The notes: generated from the sequence alone by a model not told the origin. Numbered from the stretch's first letter, positions 52,477-61,840 are shown. The stretch is DNA of 64,000 nucleotides from Thermococcus thioreducens (GCF_002214545.1 NZ_CP015105.1:1178001-1242000); one strand, 5' to 3'. Program-made: numbers and translations.

Positions 52477-53160
52477 ATGAAGAGGATAGGCATAATCGGC
52501 GGAACGACCCCGGAATCAACCTGTTATTACTACAGGAAATACATAGAGATAAGCAGGGAGAAGTTCGGTCCCTTCACCTTCCCGGAGCTCATAATCTACT
52601 CGATAAACTTCGAAGAGTTCAAGAACAATCCCCGCGGCTGGGAGGGGAGGAAGGAGATACTCATAAAGGCCGCAAAGGCCCTTGAGAGGGCAGGGGCGGA
52701 GATAATATCGCTCTCGGCCAACACTCCCCACATAGTCTTCCCGGACGTCCAGAAAGCTGTAAACGTCCCGATGGTGAGCATAATAGATGCACTCATCGAG
52801 GAAATGAAGCGCAGGGGCGTTAAGAGGGTTCTCCTCCTCGGCACCAAGACCACAATGACGGCGGACTTCTACAAGGATGCCCTCAAGGGGGCGGGCTTTG
52901 ATGTCATAGTGCCCTCCGAGGAAGAGATTGACGAAATCAACCGGATAATCTTCGAGGAGCTGGCCTTTGAGAACCTTAAGAGCAAACCGTACCTGGTCGA
53001 TCTTATCGAAAGGTACGCGGAGAAATACGGCATCGAGGGTGTCATTCTCGGCTGCACCGAGCTGCCGCTGGCGATAAAGCAGGGCGACGTCTCTGTCGAG
53101 GTCTTCGACACGGCGGCAATCCACATGAGGAAGCTGATAGAAATAGCGAGTGATTTTTAA
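52477..53160 (+). CDS. Aspartate/glutamate racemase family protein
   Basis: The 227-aa protein begins KRIGIIGGTTPESTCYYYR and has the second catalytic Cys193 in VILGCTELPL. The position of the first catalytic Cys, normally C-N-T-x-H, reads SANTPH with Ala81. Cofactor-independent aspartate racemases need both Cys, so this protein may be one-sided, have another activity or be inactive. The ATG at 52477 follows GGTGACG. Confidence 0.85.
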   Translation: MKRIGIIGGTTPESTCYYYRKYIEISREKFGPFTFPELIIYSINFEEFKNNPRGWEGRKEILIKAAKALERAGAEIISLSANTPHIVFPDVQKAVNVPMVSIIDALIEEMKRRGVKRVLLLGTKTTMTADFYKDALKGAGFDVIVPSEEEIDEINRIIFEELAFENLKSKPYLVDLIERYAEKYGIEGVILGCTELPLAIKQGDVSVEVFDTAAIHMRKLIEIASDF

Positions 53161-53192
53161 GCCCTTTTCTTCTCCCTTCACCGGTGGGGAAA

Positions 53193-53486
53193 ATGGAGAT
53201 CAGGGAATTTCAGAAGCTTATCCACGACATTTACTTCCACAAGGACTCGAAGCGCGGGGTTGATAAGACCTTCCTCTGGTTCGTGGAAGAGGTTGGAGAG
53301 CTGAGCGAGGCGATAAGAAAGAACGACAGGAAAGCTATGGAGGAGGAGTTTGCAGATGTTCTGGCGTGGCTCGCAAGTTTGGCGAACCTCCTCGGGATAG
53401 ACATCGAGGAAGCAGCAAAGAAGAAGTACCCCGGCGTCTGTCCCTACTGCGGCAACAACCCGTGCACGTGCGAGGAGAAGTTTTGA
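53193..53486 (+). CDS. MazG-like nucleotide pyrophosphohydrolase with zinc tail
   Basis: The 97-aa all-helical protein has WFVEEVGELSEAIR and EEFADVLAWLASLANLLGID, the two metal-binding helix pairs of MazG-type enzymes that hydrolyse NTPs. A C-terminal CPYCGNNPCTC knuckle is added. It is likely a housecleaning enzyme. The ATG at 53193 follows GGTGGGG. Confidence 0.92.
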   Translation: MEIREFQKLIHDIYFHKDSKRGVDKTFLWFVEEVGELSEAIRKNDRKAMEEEFADVLAWLASLANLLGIDIEEAAKKKYPGVCPYCGNNPCTCEEKF

Positions 53487-53491
53487 GGGCC

Positions 53492-53638
53492 TCAGGATTC
53501 GAGTTCTCTCTTCGCTTCTTCCCAGAGAATTCCGTCCTTTAATGTCTCCTCTTCAAGTCTCGCAAGCTCCTTGGCTTCTTCCTCGCTTATCTCTTCCTCT
53601 TCAAGTTCCTTCGCCTTTAGTTTGAGGAGTTCAAGCAT
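53492..53638 (-). CDS. Tiny acidic helical protein, 48 aa
   Basis: A frame from ATG 53638 to TGA 53492 encodes a peptide beginning MLELLKLKAKELEEEEISEE and ending EAKRELES. The Glu-rich heptads form one coiled coil. It converges on the MazG-like gene with a 5-bp gap and starts 17 bp from the hairpin element copy 2. Size and charge resemble small antitoxins, but no toxin is beside it. It could also be the tail of a lost gene. Confidence 0.45.
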   Translation of the reverse strand: MLELLKLKAKELEEEEISEEEAKELARLEEETLKDGILWEEAKRELES

Positions 53639-53654
53639 GTCCTGAAGACTGCTC

Positions 53655-53688
53655 TGACCTCCTCCCCGCCCTGAAGGGCGAGGCTTTC
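53655..53688 (-). repeat. 34-nt hairpin element, copy 2 (IS200/IS605 end-like)
   Basis: On the minus strand it begins GAAAGCCTCGCCC, has loop TTCA and continues GGGCGGGGAGGAGGTCA, with stem GCCC/GGGC. It differs from copy 1 (47028-47061) at three positions, two of them a compensatory stem swap. No tnpA or tnpB reading is nearby. The rest of 53689-53833 holds the tldD promoter and nothing else that I see. Confidence 0.7.
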
Positions 53689-53833
53689 AAAAGAAAAAGC
53701 AACCCTCCCTTGTTTTAGCTCCACAAGGCATTGGAAGCCCTGCGATTAAAGTCTTTTTTCGACCGCCATCTTAACGGAAAGACTTTTATACTTCCGGACG
53801 CACTATTCTATGCAGTAAACCGAGGTGATGTGC

Positions 53834-55255
53834 ATGCATGAACTCGTAGAGTTCGCCGTTGAGAAGGCCCTCGAACTGGGGGCGAGCTACGCGGAGGCGC
53901 GCTTCGAGGAGAAGAACGGCACTTCTCTGGCAATGAAGAACGGCAACCCTGAGGGACTGAGCATAATAGCCGAGAGGGGAATCGGCGTAAGGGTTCTGGT
54001 CGATGGAGGAATGGGCTTCGCGAGCACGAACGTCCTCACGAAGGAGAGCGTGAGCGAGGCCGTCAAGAAGGCCGTCAAGCTGGCCAAAGCGGCCTCCAAA
54101 GTGAGAAATGAGCCAATAGTTTTCAGCGAGGAGGACTTCCACCGCGTCTCCTACAAGGTCAAGATGAAGAAGGACTTCCGCGACGTTTCACCGGAGGAGA
54201 AGCTCGAACTCCTCAGGAAAATTGAGGAGGACGTCAAGGCAACGGGCGTGAACGTACCGATGCGCTACCTCGGCTACTCCGACCAGCTCTGGAAGAAGAT
54301 CTTCATCAACAGCGAAGGCGCCTACGTCAAGAGCAAGATTCCGCGCGTTTCCATAACCTACAACCTCGTGGTTTTTGAAAACGGCCAGATGGAGCAGGCC
54401 CCCTTCGTCCAGAGGGCGTTCTCCGGTGGGCTGGAGCTCATCGAGAAGGACGAGCCGTGGAGCTGGGCGGTTAAGGACGTCCAGGCCCTAAAGAAGCTCA
54501 TCTATGAGGGACAGAAGCCACCGGAGGGGAAAGTGGATCTGGTCATAAGCCCAGAGGTCGCTGGGATAGCCGTCCACGAGAGCGTCGGCCACCCATACGA
54601 GGCCGACAGGATTTTCGGAAGGGAAGCGGCTCAGGCCGGAGAGAGCTTCGTAAAGCCGGACATGCTCGGCGAGAGGATCGGGAGTGAAGCCGTCACCGTC
54701 ATAGAGGACCCGACGATACCGAACAGCTGGGGGTTCTACCTCTACGATGACGAGGGCGTCAAGGCGAGGCCGCGCTACCTTATCAAGGACGGAATAATCA
54801 CGGAGTTCCTCACCAATAGGGAATACGCGGCAAAGCTGGGCCAGAGGTCGAACGCTTCAGCCAGAGCCATCAACTACAACCGCGAGCCGATAGTGAGGAT
54901 GGCCAACACCTACCTCGCGCCCGGTGACTACTCCTTCGAGGAGCTGATTGAGGAAGTCAAGCTCGGCGTCTACATGGTGTCCTTCAACGAGTGGAACATC
55001 GACGACAGGCGCTACCAGCAGAGGTACATCGGAAGGGAGGCCTACCTCATCGAGAACGGCGAGATAAAGCACCCTGTCAGGAGGCCTATCCTTGAGATAA
55101 CGACGAGGGCGCTCTGGAGCAGCGTCGATGCCGTCGGCAAAGAGGTCGAGTTCTTCCCAGGAACCTGCGGCAAAGGCGAGCCCGGGCAGGGAGTGCCCGT
55201 CTGGATGGGCGGGGCGCATGCAAGGCTCAGGGACATACCGCTGAGGAGGCCGTGA
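53834..55255 (+). CDS. tldD: TldD metalloprotease subunit
   Basis: The 473-aa protein has the zinc motif HESVGH at residues 248-253 and the TldD C-terminal glycine-rich GTCGKGEPGQGVPVWMGG. TldD and TldE form a heterodimeric protease that degrades unstructured peptides. The ATG at 53834 is 4 nt after GAGGTGAT. In-frame GTG and ATG codons just before lie within that site. TldE follows 10 bp later. Confidence 0.95.
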   Translation: MHELVEFAVEKALELGASYAEARFEEKNGTSLAMKNGNPEGLSIIAERGIGVRVLVDGGMGFASTNVLTKESVSEAVKKAVKLAKAASKVRNEPIVFSEEDFHRVSYKVKMKKDFRDVSPEEKLELLRKIEEDVKATGVNVPMRYLGYSDQLWKKIFINSEGAYVKSKIPRVSITYNLVVFENGQMEQAPFVQRAFSGGLELIEKDEPWSWAVKDVQALKKLIYEGQKPPEGKVDLVISPEVAGIAVHESVGHPYEADRIFGREAAQAGESFVKPDMLGERIGSEAVTVIEDPTIPNSWGFYLYDDEGVKARPRYLIKDGIITEFLTNREYAAKLGQRSNASARAINYNREPIVRMANTYLAPGDYSFEELIEEVKLGVYMVSFNEWNIDDRRYQQRYIGREAYLIENGEIKHPVRRPILEITTRALWSSVDAVGKEVEFFPGTCGKGEPGQGVPVWMGGAHARLRDIPLRRP

Positions 55256-55265
55256 GGTGGTGGAG

Positions 55266-56588
55266 ATGTTCGACGTTAATGATTTCATCCTTAAGAAGGC
55301 CAAAGAGCTCGGCTTCGGCGACGTCGTCGTTCTCGGCTACGAGATGGACAGGCGTCAGGTCCGCTTCGCCAACAACGAGATAACCGTCGCCAAGAACTGG
55401 CACGAGAGGAAGGTCGAGCTCTTCGTGGAGCTGGAGAAGAGGGTAGCTGGTACAACTATAACCGAGCTGAGCGAGGAAAACATCGAGCGGACCTTGAAGA
55501 CCCTCCTGGGCAACATGAAGGGCATGTCTCCCAAGGAGGACTACTACGGCATCGCCGAGGGACCCTTTGAGTACAAGGATATACCCGAGACCTTCGATAA
55601 GGCGATAGTCGAGCTCGATGAGCCAAACGAGTACGTGGAAAGGGCAATCAATGCGGCCCTTGAGGAGGGAGCCAAAAGAGTTGCTGGCGTTCTCTACACA
55701 GACCACAACAGGCTCTACCTCACCACGAGCAACGGGGTTGAAGCTTTTGACGAAGGCACCGGGATAGAGATAAGCGTTAGGGCATTCATTGGAGACCTTG
55801 AGAGCGGGCACGGGACGAACTCGGTGAGGGTTCTCAAGAAGTTCGACCCCGAATCAGCTGGAAGAAAGGCCGGTGAGATTGCAAAGCTCGCCCAGAACCC
55901 GGAGCAGGGGCCGGAAGGGAAGTTCGACGTCATCTTTGACCCCTTAGCCTTCGCCAATCTGCTGAGCTACATGAGCTTCATGACATCGGCCTACGCGGCA
56001 GAGGCCGGTTTTAGCTTCCTGGTGAACAAGCTAGGTCAAAATGTCGCTAACGAAATCGTCACGATAAAGGACATTGGAAACCTGCCCAACGGCTACGGAA
56101 CGAGGAAGTTCGACGACGAAGGAGTTCCAACGAGGGAAACGACGATAATCGAGAACGGAACCTTCAAGACCTTCCTGCTCAACACGAGCATGGCGAAGAA
56201 GTACGGGACGGAGACGACGGCCAACGCGGGCCTTATAATGCCCCACGCGTGGAACATCGTCCTTGAGCCGGGTGACTACTCCAGGGAAGAGCTCTTCAGC
56301 GAGGTCAGGAAGGGCATATACATCACCAACGTCTGGTACACCCGCTTCCAGAACTACGTAGCCGGTGACTTCTCGACCATCCCGAGGGATGGAATATTCC
56401 TCGTGGAAAATGGAGAGCTGAGGCCGATAAGGAACATTCGCGTCAGCGACAACTTCCAGAGGATCCTTGAGGGAATCAAGGCCCTCGGAAAGGAGAGCCA
56501 CCACATCCACTGGTGGGAGGTCAGGACGCCAGTTTCGACACCCTACGTTCTCGTGGAGGACGTTGGCATAACCAGGGCGACGAAGTGA
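55266..56588 (+). CDS. tldE: TldE/PmbA protease subunit
   Basis: The 440-aa partner of TldD has the family fold, with VRFANNEITVAKNW near the N-terminus and NTSMAKKYGTETTANAG and GDFSTIPRDGIFLVENGE near the end. The HExxxH motif is absent, as expected. The ATG at 55266 follows GGTGGTGG. Confidence 0.95.
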   Translation: MFDVNDFILKKAKELGFGDVVVLGYEMDRRQVRFANNEITVAKNWHERKVELFVELEKRVAGTTITELSEENIERTLKTLLGNMKGMSPKEDYYGIAEGPFEYKDIPETFDKAIVELDEPNEYVERAINAALEEGAKRVAGVLYTDHNRLYLTTSNGVEAFDEGTGIEISVRAFIGDLESGHGTNSVRVLKKFDPESAGRKAGEIAKLAQNPEQGPEGKFDVIFDPLAFANLLSYMSFMTSAYAAEAGFSFLVNKLGQNVANEIVTIKDIGNLPNGYGTRKFDDEGVPTRETTIIENGTFKTFLLNTSMAKKYGTETTANAGLIMPHAWNIVLEPGDYSREELFSEVRKGIYITNVWYTRFQNYVAGDFSTIPRDGIFLVENGELRPIRNIRVSDNFQRILEGIKALGKESHHIHWWEVRTPVSTPYVLVEDVGITRATK

Positions 56589-56688
56589 ACAATGCTTTAA
56601 CTTTTTAACATTATTTTTGTGAAACGGCTTTAAGCAGACTAAACGTTTTAATATTTATTACACAAACCGCCAACAGCAGGTGAGGTGT

Positions 56689-57765
56689 GTGCTGGAAGTC
56701 CTGAATGTTGCGATGAGGTTCTCAACGTGGGGGTTTACCACCTACAGGTGGATACGGAAACGTGAGGGATTCCTGCTCTTCCTGAGCCTGGCGCTGTGGA
56801 TAGACTCCCTCGCGGCCCTTGCTCAAAAACCGATCCTTGAAAATCTGGGACTCCACCCCGAGGCCAAAGTCTTGGTTCCCCTCCTTTCCTTGCTGGCGGT
56901 GGTCGAGGGAATACTCCTGCTGGTAACCTCCCTCTACCTCCATGAGCGACTCGGGAGCGCGGGTGGCCAGGTTCTGATACTTTTAACCTCAGTGGGAGGG
57001 TCTGCATACGTTCTGCTCGCGGCTCTCTTTGACACATCCCCCCTGCTCATGATGGCATTTCCCCTGCCCTTCCTGGGGCTGTCTCTCATGGCCACGGGAT
57101 ACGCCCTCATCAAAAAGGAGATAGGAATAAGGAGCACTGCCACGCTGTTCCCTATGGGTGCATTTCTACTCGGTGCCATTAACTTCACATATCCCGTGAC
57201 AATAACAACTGCACTTGCCCCATATCTTTACGGCGCTGGGGCACTCTTCAGGGTGATGATGTTTATTGGGATGGCAAAGTATGCACTTTTCCAGATAATG
57301 CCCCCCAAGGCTCCAGTGGGTGATATGCCCCATGGCGCATTTTATGTGGACAATAAAAGACATCTCGCCTCAATCATTCAGAGGATGAAGTCCACAGGAA
57401 ACGGGGTTCTTATCACCAGAACGCCACCCGAAGATGAGACTCCCACGTTCCCCGTCTTTTGGGTTACTCGGGTTGCTTCGACTGCCCCATGGAAAAACAT
57501 TGTGACGGTACGGCCCACCGACATAGGGATACTGATAGACCTTGTCAAAAAACATCTCGAAAAGGGCCACTCCATTGTTGTCTTAGACTGCTTCGAATAT
57601 CTGGTGTTGGAAAACGGCTTCGAAAATGCACTCAAGTTCCTGCTCTCATTGAAAGACCATGTTGTCAGATTTGGTGGTGCTCTTATAGTAGCCACCGATC
57701 CGTCTATGTATTCCGAAAAACAATGGACGGTTATGTTGAGGGAGCTTGACAGACTGGAGTTTTGA
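56689..57765 (+). CDS. Membrane protein with C-terminal DUF835 domain
   Basis: The N-terminal 210 residues of this 358-aa protein hold about seven hydrophobic helices. The soluble rest has the DUF835 form, with GNGVLITRTPPE, RPTDIGILIDLVKKHLEKG and VVLDCFEYLVLENGF. DUF835 proteins are common in Thermococcales and are thought to be signalling modules. The GTG at 56689 follows AGGTGAGG; a TATA-like TTTAATATTTA lies about 35 bp before it. Confidence 0.8.
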   Translation: MLEVLNVAMRFSTWGFTTYRWIRKREGFLLFLSLALWIDSLAALAQKPILENLGLHPEAKVLVPLLSLLAVVEGILLLVTSLYLHERLGSAGGQVLILLTSVGGSAYVLLAALFDTSPLLMMAFPLPFLGLSLMATGYALIKKEIGIRSTATLFPMGAFLLGAINFTYPVTITTALAPYLYGAGALFRVMMFIGMAKYALFQIMPPKAPVGDMPHGAFYVDNKRHLASIIQRMKSTGNGVLITRTPPEDETPTFPVFWVTRVASTAPWKNIVTVRPTDIGILIDLVKKHLEKGHSIVVLDCFEYLVLENGFENALKFLLSLKDHVVRFGGALIVATDPSMYSEKQWTVMLRELDRLEF

Positions 57766-57867
57766 CGCTCTCCCTGTGGCACTCAACTCAAAAAGCATCG
57801 CGTACCCCTCAAAGTCAACATGAATAAGTTCCACTACATACCTTCCATCTCTCTTTGTTAGGCGCAT
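57646..57867 (-). pseudogene. Possible small gene or remnant overlapping DUF835 end
   Basis: From ATG 57867 a minus-strand frame reads MRLTKRDGRYVVELIHVDFE and then GYAMLFELSATG, which looks coding. The last 120 nt run antisense to the DUF835 gene end, so the C-terminus is probably accidental. A lost gene whose end was replaced is the simplest view. It is also possible that it is a real small regulator. Confidence 0.3.
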
Positions 57868-57885
57868 GATGTACGTTTTAGTTCG

Positions 57886-57977
57886 TACCCCATTTTGGGG
57901 TATCCCAGCTATTTCGGTCCCGTCATCGAAAAGGGCAAGGTTTTTATAGTGCAAGTACCCCACCCCATTTTGGGGTA
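57886..57977. promoter_or_regulatory. Two matching palindromes around the ATPase_2 promoter
   Basis: TACCCCATTTTGGGGTA (57886-57902) and CACCCCATTTTGGGGTA (57961-57977) are 16/17 identical and 75 bp apart. Each has 6- to 7-bp arms around a T-rich centre. A TATA-like TTTTTATAG (57941-57949) lies between them. The second palindrome ends 5 bp before the ATG at 57983. A bound dimer or a looped tetramer would shut the promoter. Confidence 0.8.
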
Positions 57978-57982
57978 GGCAT

Positions 57983-59062
57983 ATGCTGTTCAGCGTCGAA
58001 CCAAAGACCTCGATAACGGACGTGTTCGGGAGAAAGGCGGAGTTCCTTGAATTCCTTGAAAAGCTTGAGAACGGAAGACGTTTGTTCGTGATAACCGGGC
58101 CAAGGAGGATAGGAAAGACAACTTTCCTGTACGCCACCCTTAATGAGCTCCACCGCACGAGGAGAATCCCCTACCTGATTATCGATGCCAGGAAAGCGGC
58201 ATCGGTGAACATGTACAACCCCGCGAGGGCCATTACAAACGACCTTGAACTCCTGAACAAGGGCAGGTTTTCAAGGGCAATCTCTCGCATCGAGGGGGTA
58301 AGTGTCAGGGGCTATGGCATAAGGCTCAGATCGAAACCAGCCGAACTGACCGATGCTCTTGAAGAGATAAATGAAAAACACGAGCTCACAGTTATAGCGT
58401 TCGACGAGGCTCAGTACCTGCGCTTTGCCCGAAACGATTTTACGCTTCTCCTTTCGTGGGTGTATGATACCCTCCAAAATATTGCAGTTGTATTAACAGG
58501 CTCCCAGGTGGGCGTCCTTGAGAAATTTCTCCGCTTTGGTGATTACAACGCCCCGCTATACGGGCGGTATCACGTCAGAATAAGGCTCCCCCGCTTCAAT
58601 CCTTCCGAAAGCCTTGAATTCTTAGAAAGGGGTTTCGCAGAGTACGGTGTTAAGGTGCCGACGAGAGAACTCCTTTCGGCGGTAAGAACTCTCGACGGCG
58701 TTCCCGGCTGGCTAACTCACTACGGGGCGTACAGGATTGATGGCAGTTCCCACTGGGACGCTATAGACAGCGTTCTCGAAGAGGCCAGCGGATACATCGA
58801 ATCAGAATTCCGGGAGCTTGATGAACTGAGTCCGAGGTACCGGGCAGTAATGGAGATAGTGGCAACAATAACTTCCTCACAGCCAACCGCCAGAAGAAAG
58901 GACATCTTAAATGCCCTGACCCTTCGTGAGGGCAGGGAAATAGACAGCAAAGACATGAGAAAGTATCTAAGAAACCTCGTTGATTACGGCTTTCTTGAGC
59001 ACACTGGCTACGGCGAATACTACATACCGGATCCTGTAGTCAAGAGGGTTTTCCAGAGGTAA
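57983..59062 (+). CDS. Archaeal ATPase_2 family (STAND-like AAA) protein
   Basis: The 359-aa protein has the Walker A GPRRIGKTTFL, a Walker B-like VIAFDEAQYLRF and a sensor LTGSQVG. A C-terminal winged-helix segment (RRKDILNALTLREGREIDSKDMRKYLRNLVDYGFLE) follows. The PF01637 family is highly expanded in Thermococcales, and its roles are poorly known. This copy looks intact. It lacks the DUF234 nuclease-like tail seen in the 28800-29266 remnant. Confidence 0.9.
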   Translation: MLFSVEPKTSITDVFGRKAEFLEFLEKLENGRRLFVITGPRRIGKTTFLYATLNELHRTRRIPYLIIDARKAASVNMYNPARAITNDLELLNKGRFSRAISRIEGVSVRGYGIRLRSKPAELTDALEEINEKHELTVIAFDEAQYLRFARNDFTLLLSWVYDTLQNIAVVLTGSQVGVLEKFLRFGDYNAPLYGRYHVRIRLPRFNPSESLEFLERGFAEYGVKVPTRELLSAVRTLDGVPGWLTHYGAYRIDGSSHWDAIDSVLEEASGYIESEFRELDELSPRYRAVMEIVATITSSQPTARRKDILNALTLREGREIDSKDMRKYLRNLVDYGFLEHTGYGEYYIPDPVVKRVFQR

Positions 59063-59073
59063 GGGGGATCAAA

Positions 59074-60273
59074 TTAATCCGCCAGATGTCTCAGCTCCAG
59101 CGGCTCCCTGAGGGGGCCAAGGCTGGCCAGCTTGAAAACCGCCCCAAGAAGGAGGAATCCAACTCCAAAAACCAGCCTGGCTCTCGAAAGTCCCAAAAAG
59201 TCTGTCATAAACCCATAGACCACGTAGAAGATTGAAGTGATAAGCGCCATCACCATATTCCTCAGGGACAGTATCGTTGCCCTCTTCTCGCTTGGAACCC
59301 TGCGCTGGAACTCTACCGAGACGTTGAATGTGAAGGCGGAGGCAGAGAGCGTTGCGAGGACGCCGAGGAGAACTATGAAAACCGGATTCGGATAAAGAAC
59401 TGAAAGAACCGTTGCGAGAGGCACGCCCAAGGGTGCAGCCTCATGGAAGGCTTTTCCAGCCCTACCTTTGAGAGCAACGCCGAGATACCTCGGAACGGTC
59501 CTTATCAGCACCTCCACAATCCCCAGGATTCCAAGGGTTCCCATGATGGACATGCCGAGGTAAACCGCCAGAACGTTTCCAAGGTATGGCTCGAAGAACT
59601 TCCTGAACTGGTTGAGTGCGAGGGTTACCGAAAGCAGGTAGGTGATAAGCCACGCGATTTCCGGTTTTCTAAGTTCCTGCCACGCCCCAAGAACGTGAAC
59701 TGTATACGGGTGTTCGGGCCTCGAGAAACCCATCTCCGGTATGCCCAGGGCGAGGGGAACCTGAACCACCTGAAGGAAGACCGTGAGGAGTATTGCCATC
59801 TCAAACCCAAGGAACTGAGCCATGAACCCGCCGAGGATTGTTGTGGTGGAGGCAACAACCAGAGAAAGCTTCTGGGCCGACCTCCAGATTTCTTTGAATT
59901 CACCTTCTCTGTTCTCTGCTCTTAGATTGTCGAAGAGCCACGCCTGAAAGCTCCCGCTCACGAAGGAAGCCCCCAGCGTCCCTAACAGCTGAGAGACCAT
60001 GAGAACCCAGAAACTGCGAAGGAAGAGCAGAAGAAACGTCGCAAGGGGGATTATGGAAAGACCTATCAGAACGCTCGTCTTTCGGCTCACCTTATCCCCG
60101 ACAACACCCGTGGGAACCTCGAAGAGAAAAAATCCCAGTCCAGAAACTGCAGTCGCGATGCCTATCTCACCGTAGCTCAGCCCCCGAGAAAGATAGTAAA
60201 TCACCGCAATGTTGCCGAGGAAACCTGCATAGGTTAGGACAAAGAGGAGCCTGAAACGGTCAAGCCAATCCAT
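59074..60273 (-). CDS. MFS transporter, 399 aa
   Basis: Twelve hydrophobic helices are likely. The loop 2-3 motif reads GVVGDKVSRKTSVLIG, the MFS signature. The substrate is unknown; this group includes drug-type exporters. It is convergent with the ATPase_2 gene with an 11-bp gap and divergent from the second MFS gene. Confidence 0.88.
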   Translation of the reverse strand: MDWLDRFRLLFVLTYAGFLGNIAVIYYLSRGLSYGEIGIATAVSGLGFFLFEVPTGVVGDKVSRKTSVLIGLSIIPLATFLLLFLRSFWVLMVSQLLGTLGASFVSGSFQAWLFDNLRAENREGEFKEIWRSAQKLSLVVASTTTILGGFMAQFLGFEMAILLTVFLQVVQVPLALGIPEMGFSRPEHPYTVHVLGAWQELRKPEIAWLITYLLSVTLALNQFRKFFEPYLGNVLAVYLGMSIMGTLGILGIVEVLIRTVPRYLGVALKGRAGKAFHEAAPLGVPLATVLSVLYPNPVFIVLLGVLATLSASAFTFNVSVEFQRRVPSEKRATILSLRNMVMALITSIFYVVYGFMTDFLGLSRARLVFGVGFLLLGAVFKLASLGPLREPLELRHLAD

Positions 60274-60478
60274 TCCACCACCCGGGATGGGAAGTTGAAT
60301 CTCCGAGGGATTTAAGGTTTGTGAGTGGCAAAACGACCGGAAAACTCAACGTCAAAGAACCGTAAGTCACGTTACTTTCCAAAATCTCCGGGAAATTGCC
60401 CAAATCTGCGTAACAAGGTGGGACGGCTGAGAAAACGCTTAAAAACTTCTTCATGCAAATGAAACCGGGTGGTGGAAG

Positions 60479-61759
60479 ATGGAGGCCATCGAAAACTCCC
60501 GGTTGAATAAGTTCCACTACACGCTTTTGGCTATCCTCGGAACGGTGTGGGCGTTCATAGCGGTGAATACCATCTCGGCAGGATTCGTCATAGCCCTGCT
60601 CAAGAACGATCCGGCTTTCCAGGGCAGCCTCACAAAGCTCGGCTCCCTCGGCTCGGCGGCGCTCTTCGGCATGCTCTTTGGGGCGTGGCTCTTCGGCTAC
60701 CTCGCGGACAGGATTGGAAGGAAGAAGACGCTCACCCTTGCAGTTGCCACCTTCTCCCTTGCCTCGATAGTCAGCTCCTTCGCCGGAAACCTCGACGCCC
60801 TCATAGTCCTGCGCTTCATCGTCGGCCTCGGCCTCGGCGGTTCTCTGCCGGTTGCAAGCTCCTACTTCGCCGAGTTCATGCCGAAATCTGTGAGAGGCGC
60901 GATGATTTCAGTCCTTGAGAGCTTCTGGGCGATAGGCACGATAATCATAGGCGTAGTTGCGATTCTCGTCAAGGCCGACTGGAGGAACATACTGCTCTTC
61001 GGCGGCGCGATAATACTCATCCTGCCGCTTCTTCTAACCCTGCCTGAATCGCCCCGCTACCTGCTCATCAGGGGACGCGTTAAGGAAGCCGAGGAGACCA
61101 TCAGGAAAGCCCTCGGGGTGAGCGTTAAGCTTGAGGCCCCGAAAGGGGAAAGGAAAGCCTCGGTCGGAGACCTCTGGAGGCGCTATGGTAAAACGACCCT
61201 CATGCTCACGATAGCCTGGTTCAGCATAGCCTTCGCCTACTACGGCTTCTTCATATGGCTTCCTAGGTTTCTCTCGGCAACGCTGGGAATCACCGTCTTC
61301 AGGAGCTTTCAGTACTTCATAATCACCGCCATAGCCCAGCTGCCGGGCTACTGGAGCGCCGCTTACCTACTTGAGAAGATTGGGAGGAAGAAGACCCTCT
61401 CCTACTATCTTCTGCTCTCGGGAATGGCTGGAGTGGGCTTCTACCTCGCGGCCAGCTCAGGAAACGAAACTGCAATAGTCGCGAGCGCGGTAGCCTTCAG
61501 CTTCTTCAACCTCGGTGCCTGGGGAGCGGTATACGCCTACACCCCGGAGCTTTATCCAACGGCCGTCAGGGGCACCGGCACCGGCTGGGCGGGAGCGATG
61601 GCGAGGATAGGAGGCGGAATAGCGCCGATCCTGGCGGGCAGGATAATGGAGCTGAGCGGGAGCGCGCTGGCGGTGCTCGTGATCGCGGTGGTGGCGATAA
61701 TCGGCGCGCTGGACGTTCTGGCGCTGGGAGAGGAGACAATGGGGAAGGCACTCACTTGA
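60479..61759 (+). CDS. MFS transporter, sugar/organic-acid porter type, 426 aa
   Basis: The protein has twelve helices, GYLADRIGRKKTLTLAV between helices 2 and 3, and PESPRYLLIRGRVKEAE after helix 6. YTPELYPTAVRGTGTGW follows helix 10. These are marks of the sugar-porter/SV2-like subgroup. The substrate is not known. The ATG at 60479 follows GGTGGTGG. The 205 bp before it hold divergent promoters only. Confidence 0.92.
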   Translation: MEAIENSRLNKFHYTLLAILGTVWAFIAVNTISAGFVIALLKNDPAFQGSLTKLGSLGSAALFGMLFGAWLFGYLADRIGRKKTLTLAVATFSLASIVSSFAGNLDALIVLRFIVGLGLGGSLPVASSYFAEFMPKSVRGAMISVLESFWAIGTIIIGVVAILVKADWRNILLFGGAIILILPLLLTLPESPRYLLIRGRVKEAEETIRKALGVSVKLEAPKGERKASVGDLWRRYGKTTLMLTIAWFSIAFAYYGFFIWLPRFLSATLGITVFRSFQYFIITAIAQLPGYWSAAYLLEKIGRKKTLSYYLLLSGMAGVGFYLAASSGNETAIVASAVAFSFFNLGAWGAVYAYTPELYPTAVRGTGTGWAGAMARIGGGIAPILAGRIMELSGSALAVLVIAVVAIIGALDVLALGEETMGKALT

Positions 61760-61840
61760 GGCATCAGCGGTCCATTAATTTTTATTTTTGAAGGTAACCT
61801 TTATAAGATATTCAATCGTCACATCTGGTGGTGGCCTCCG

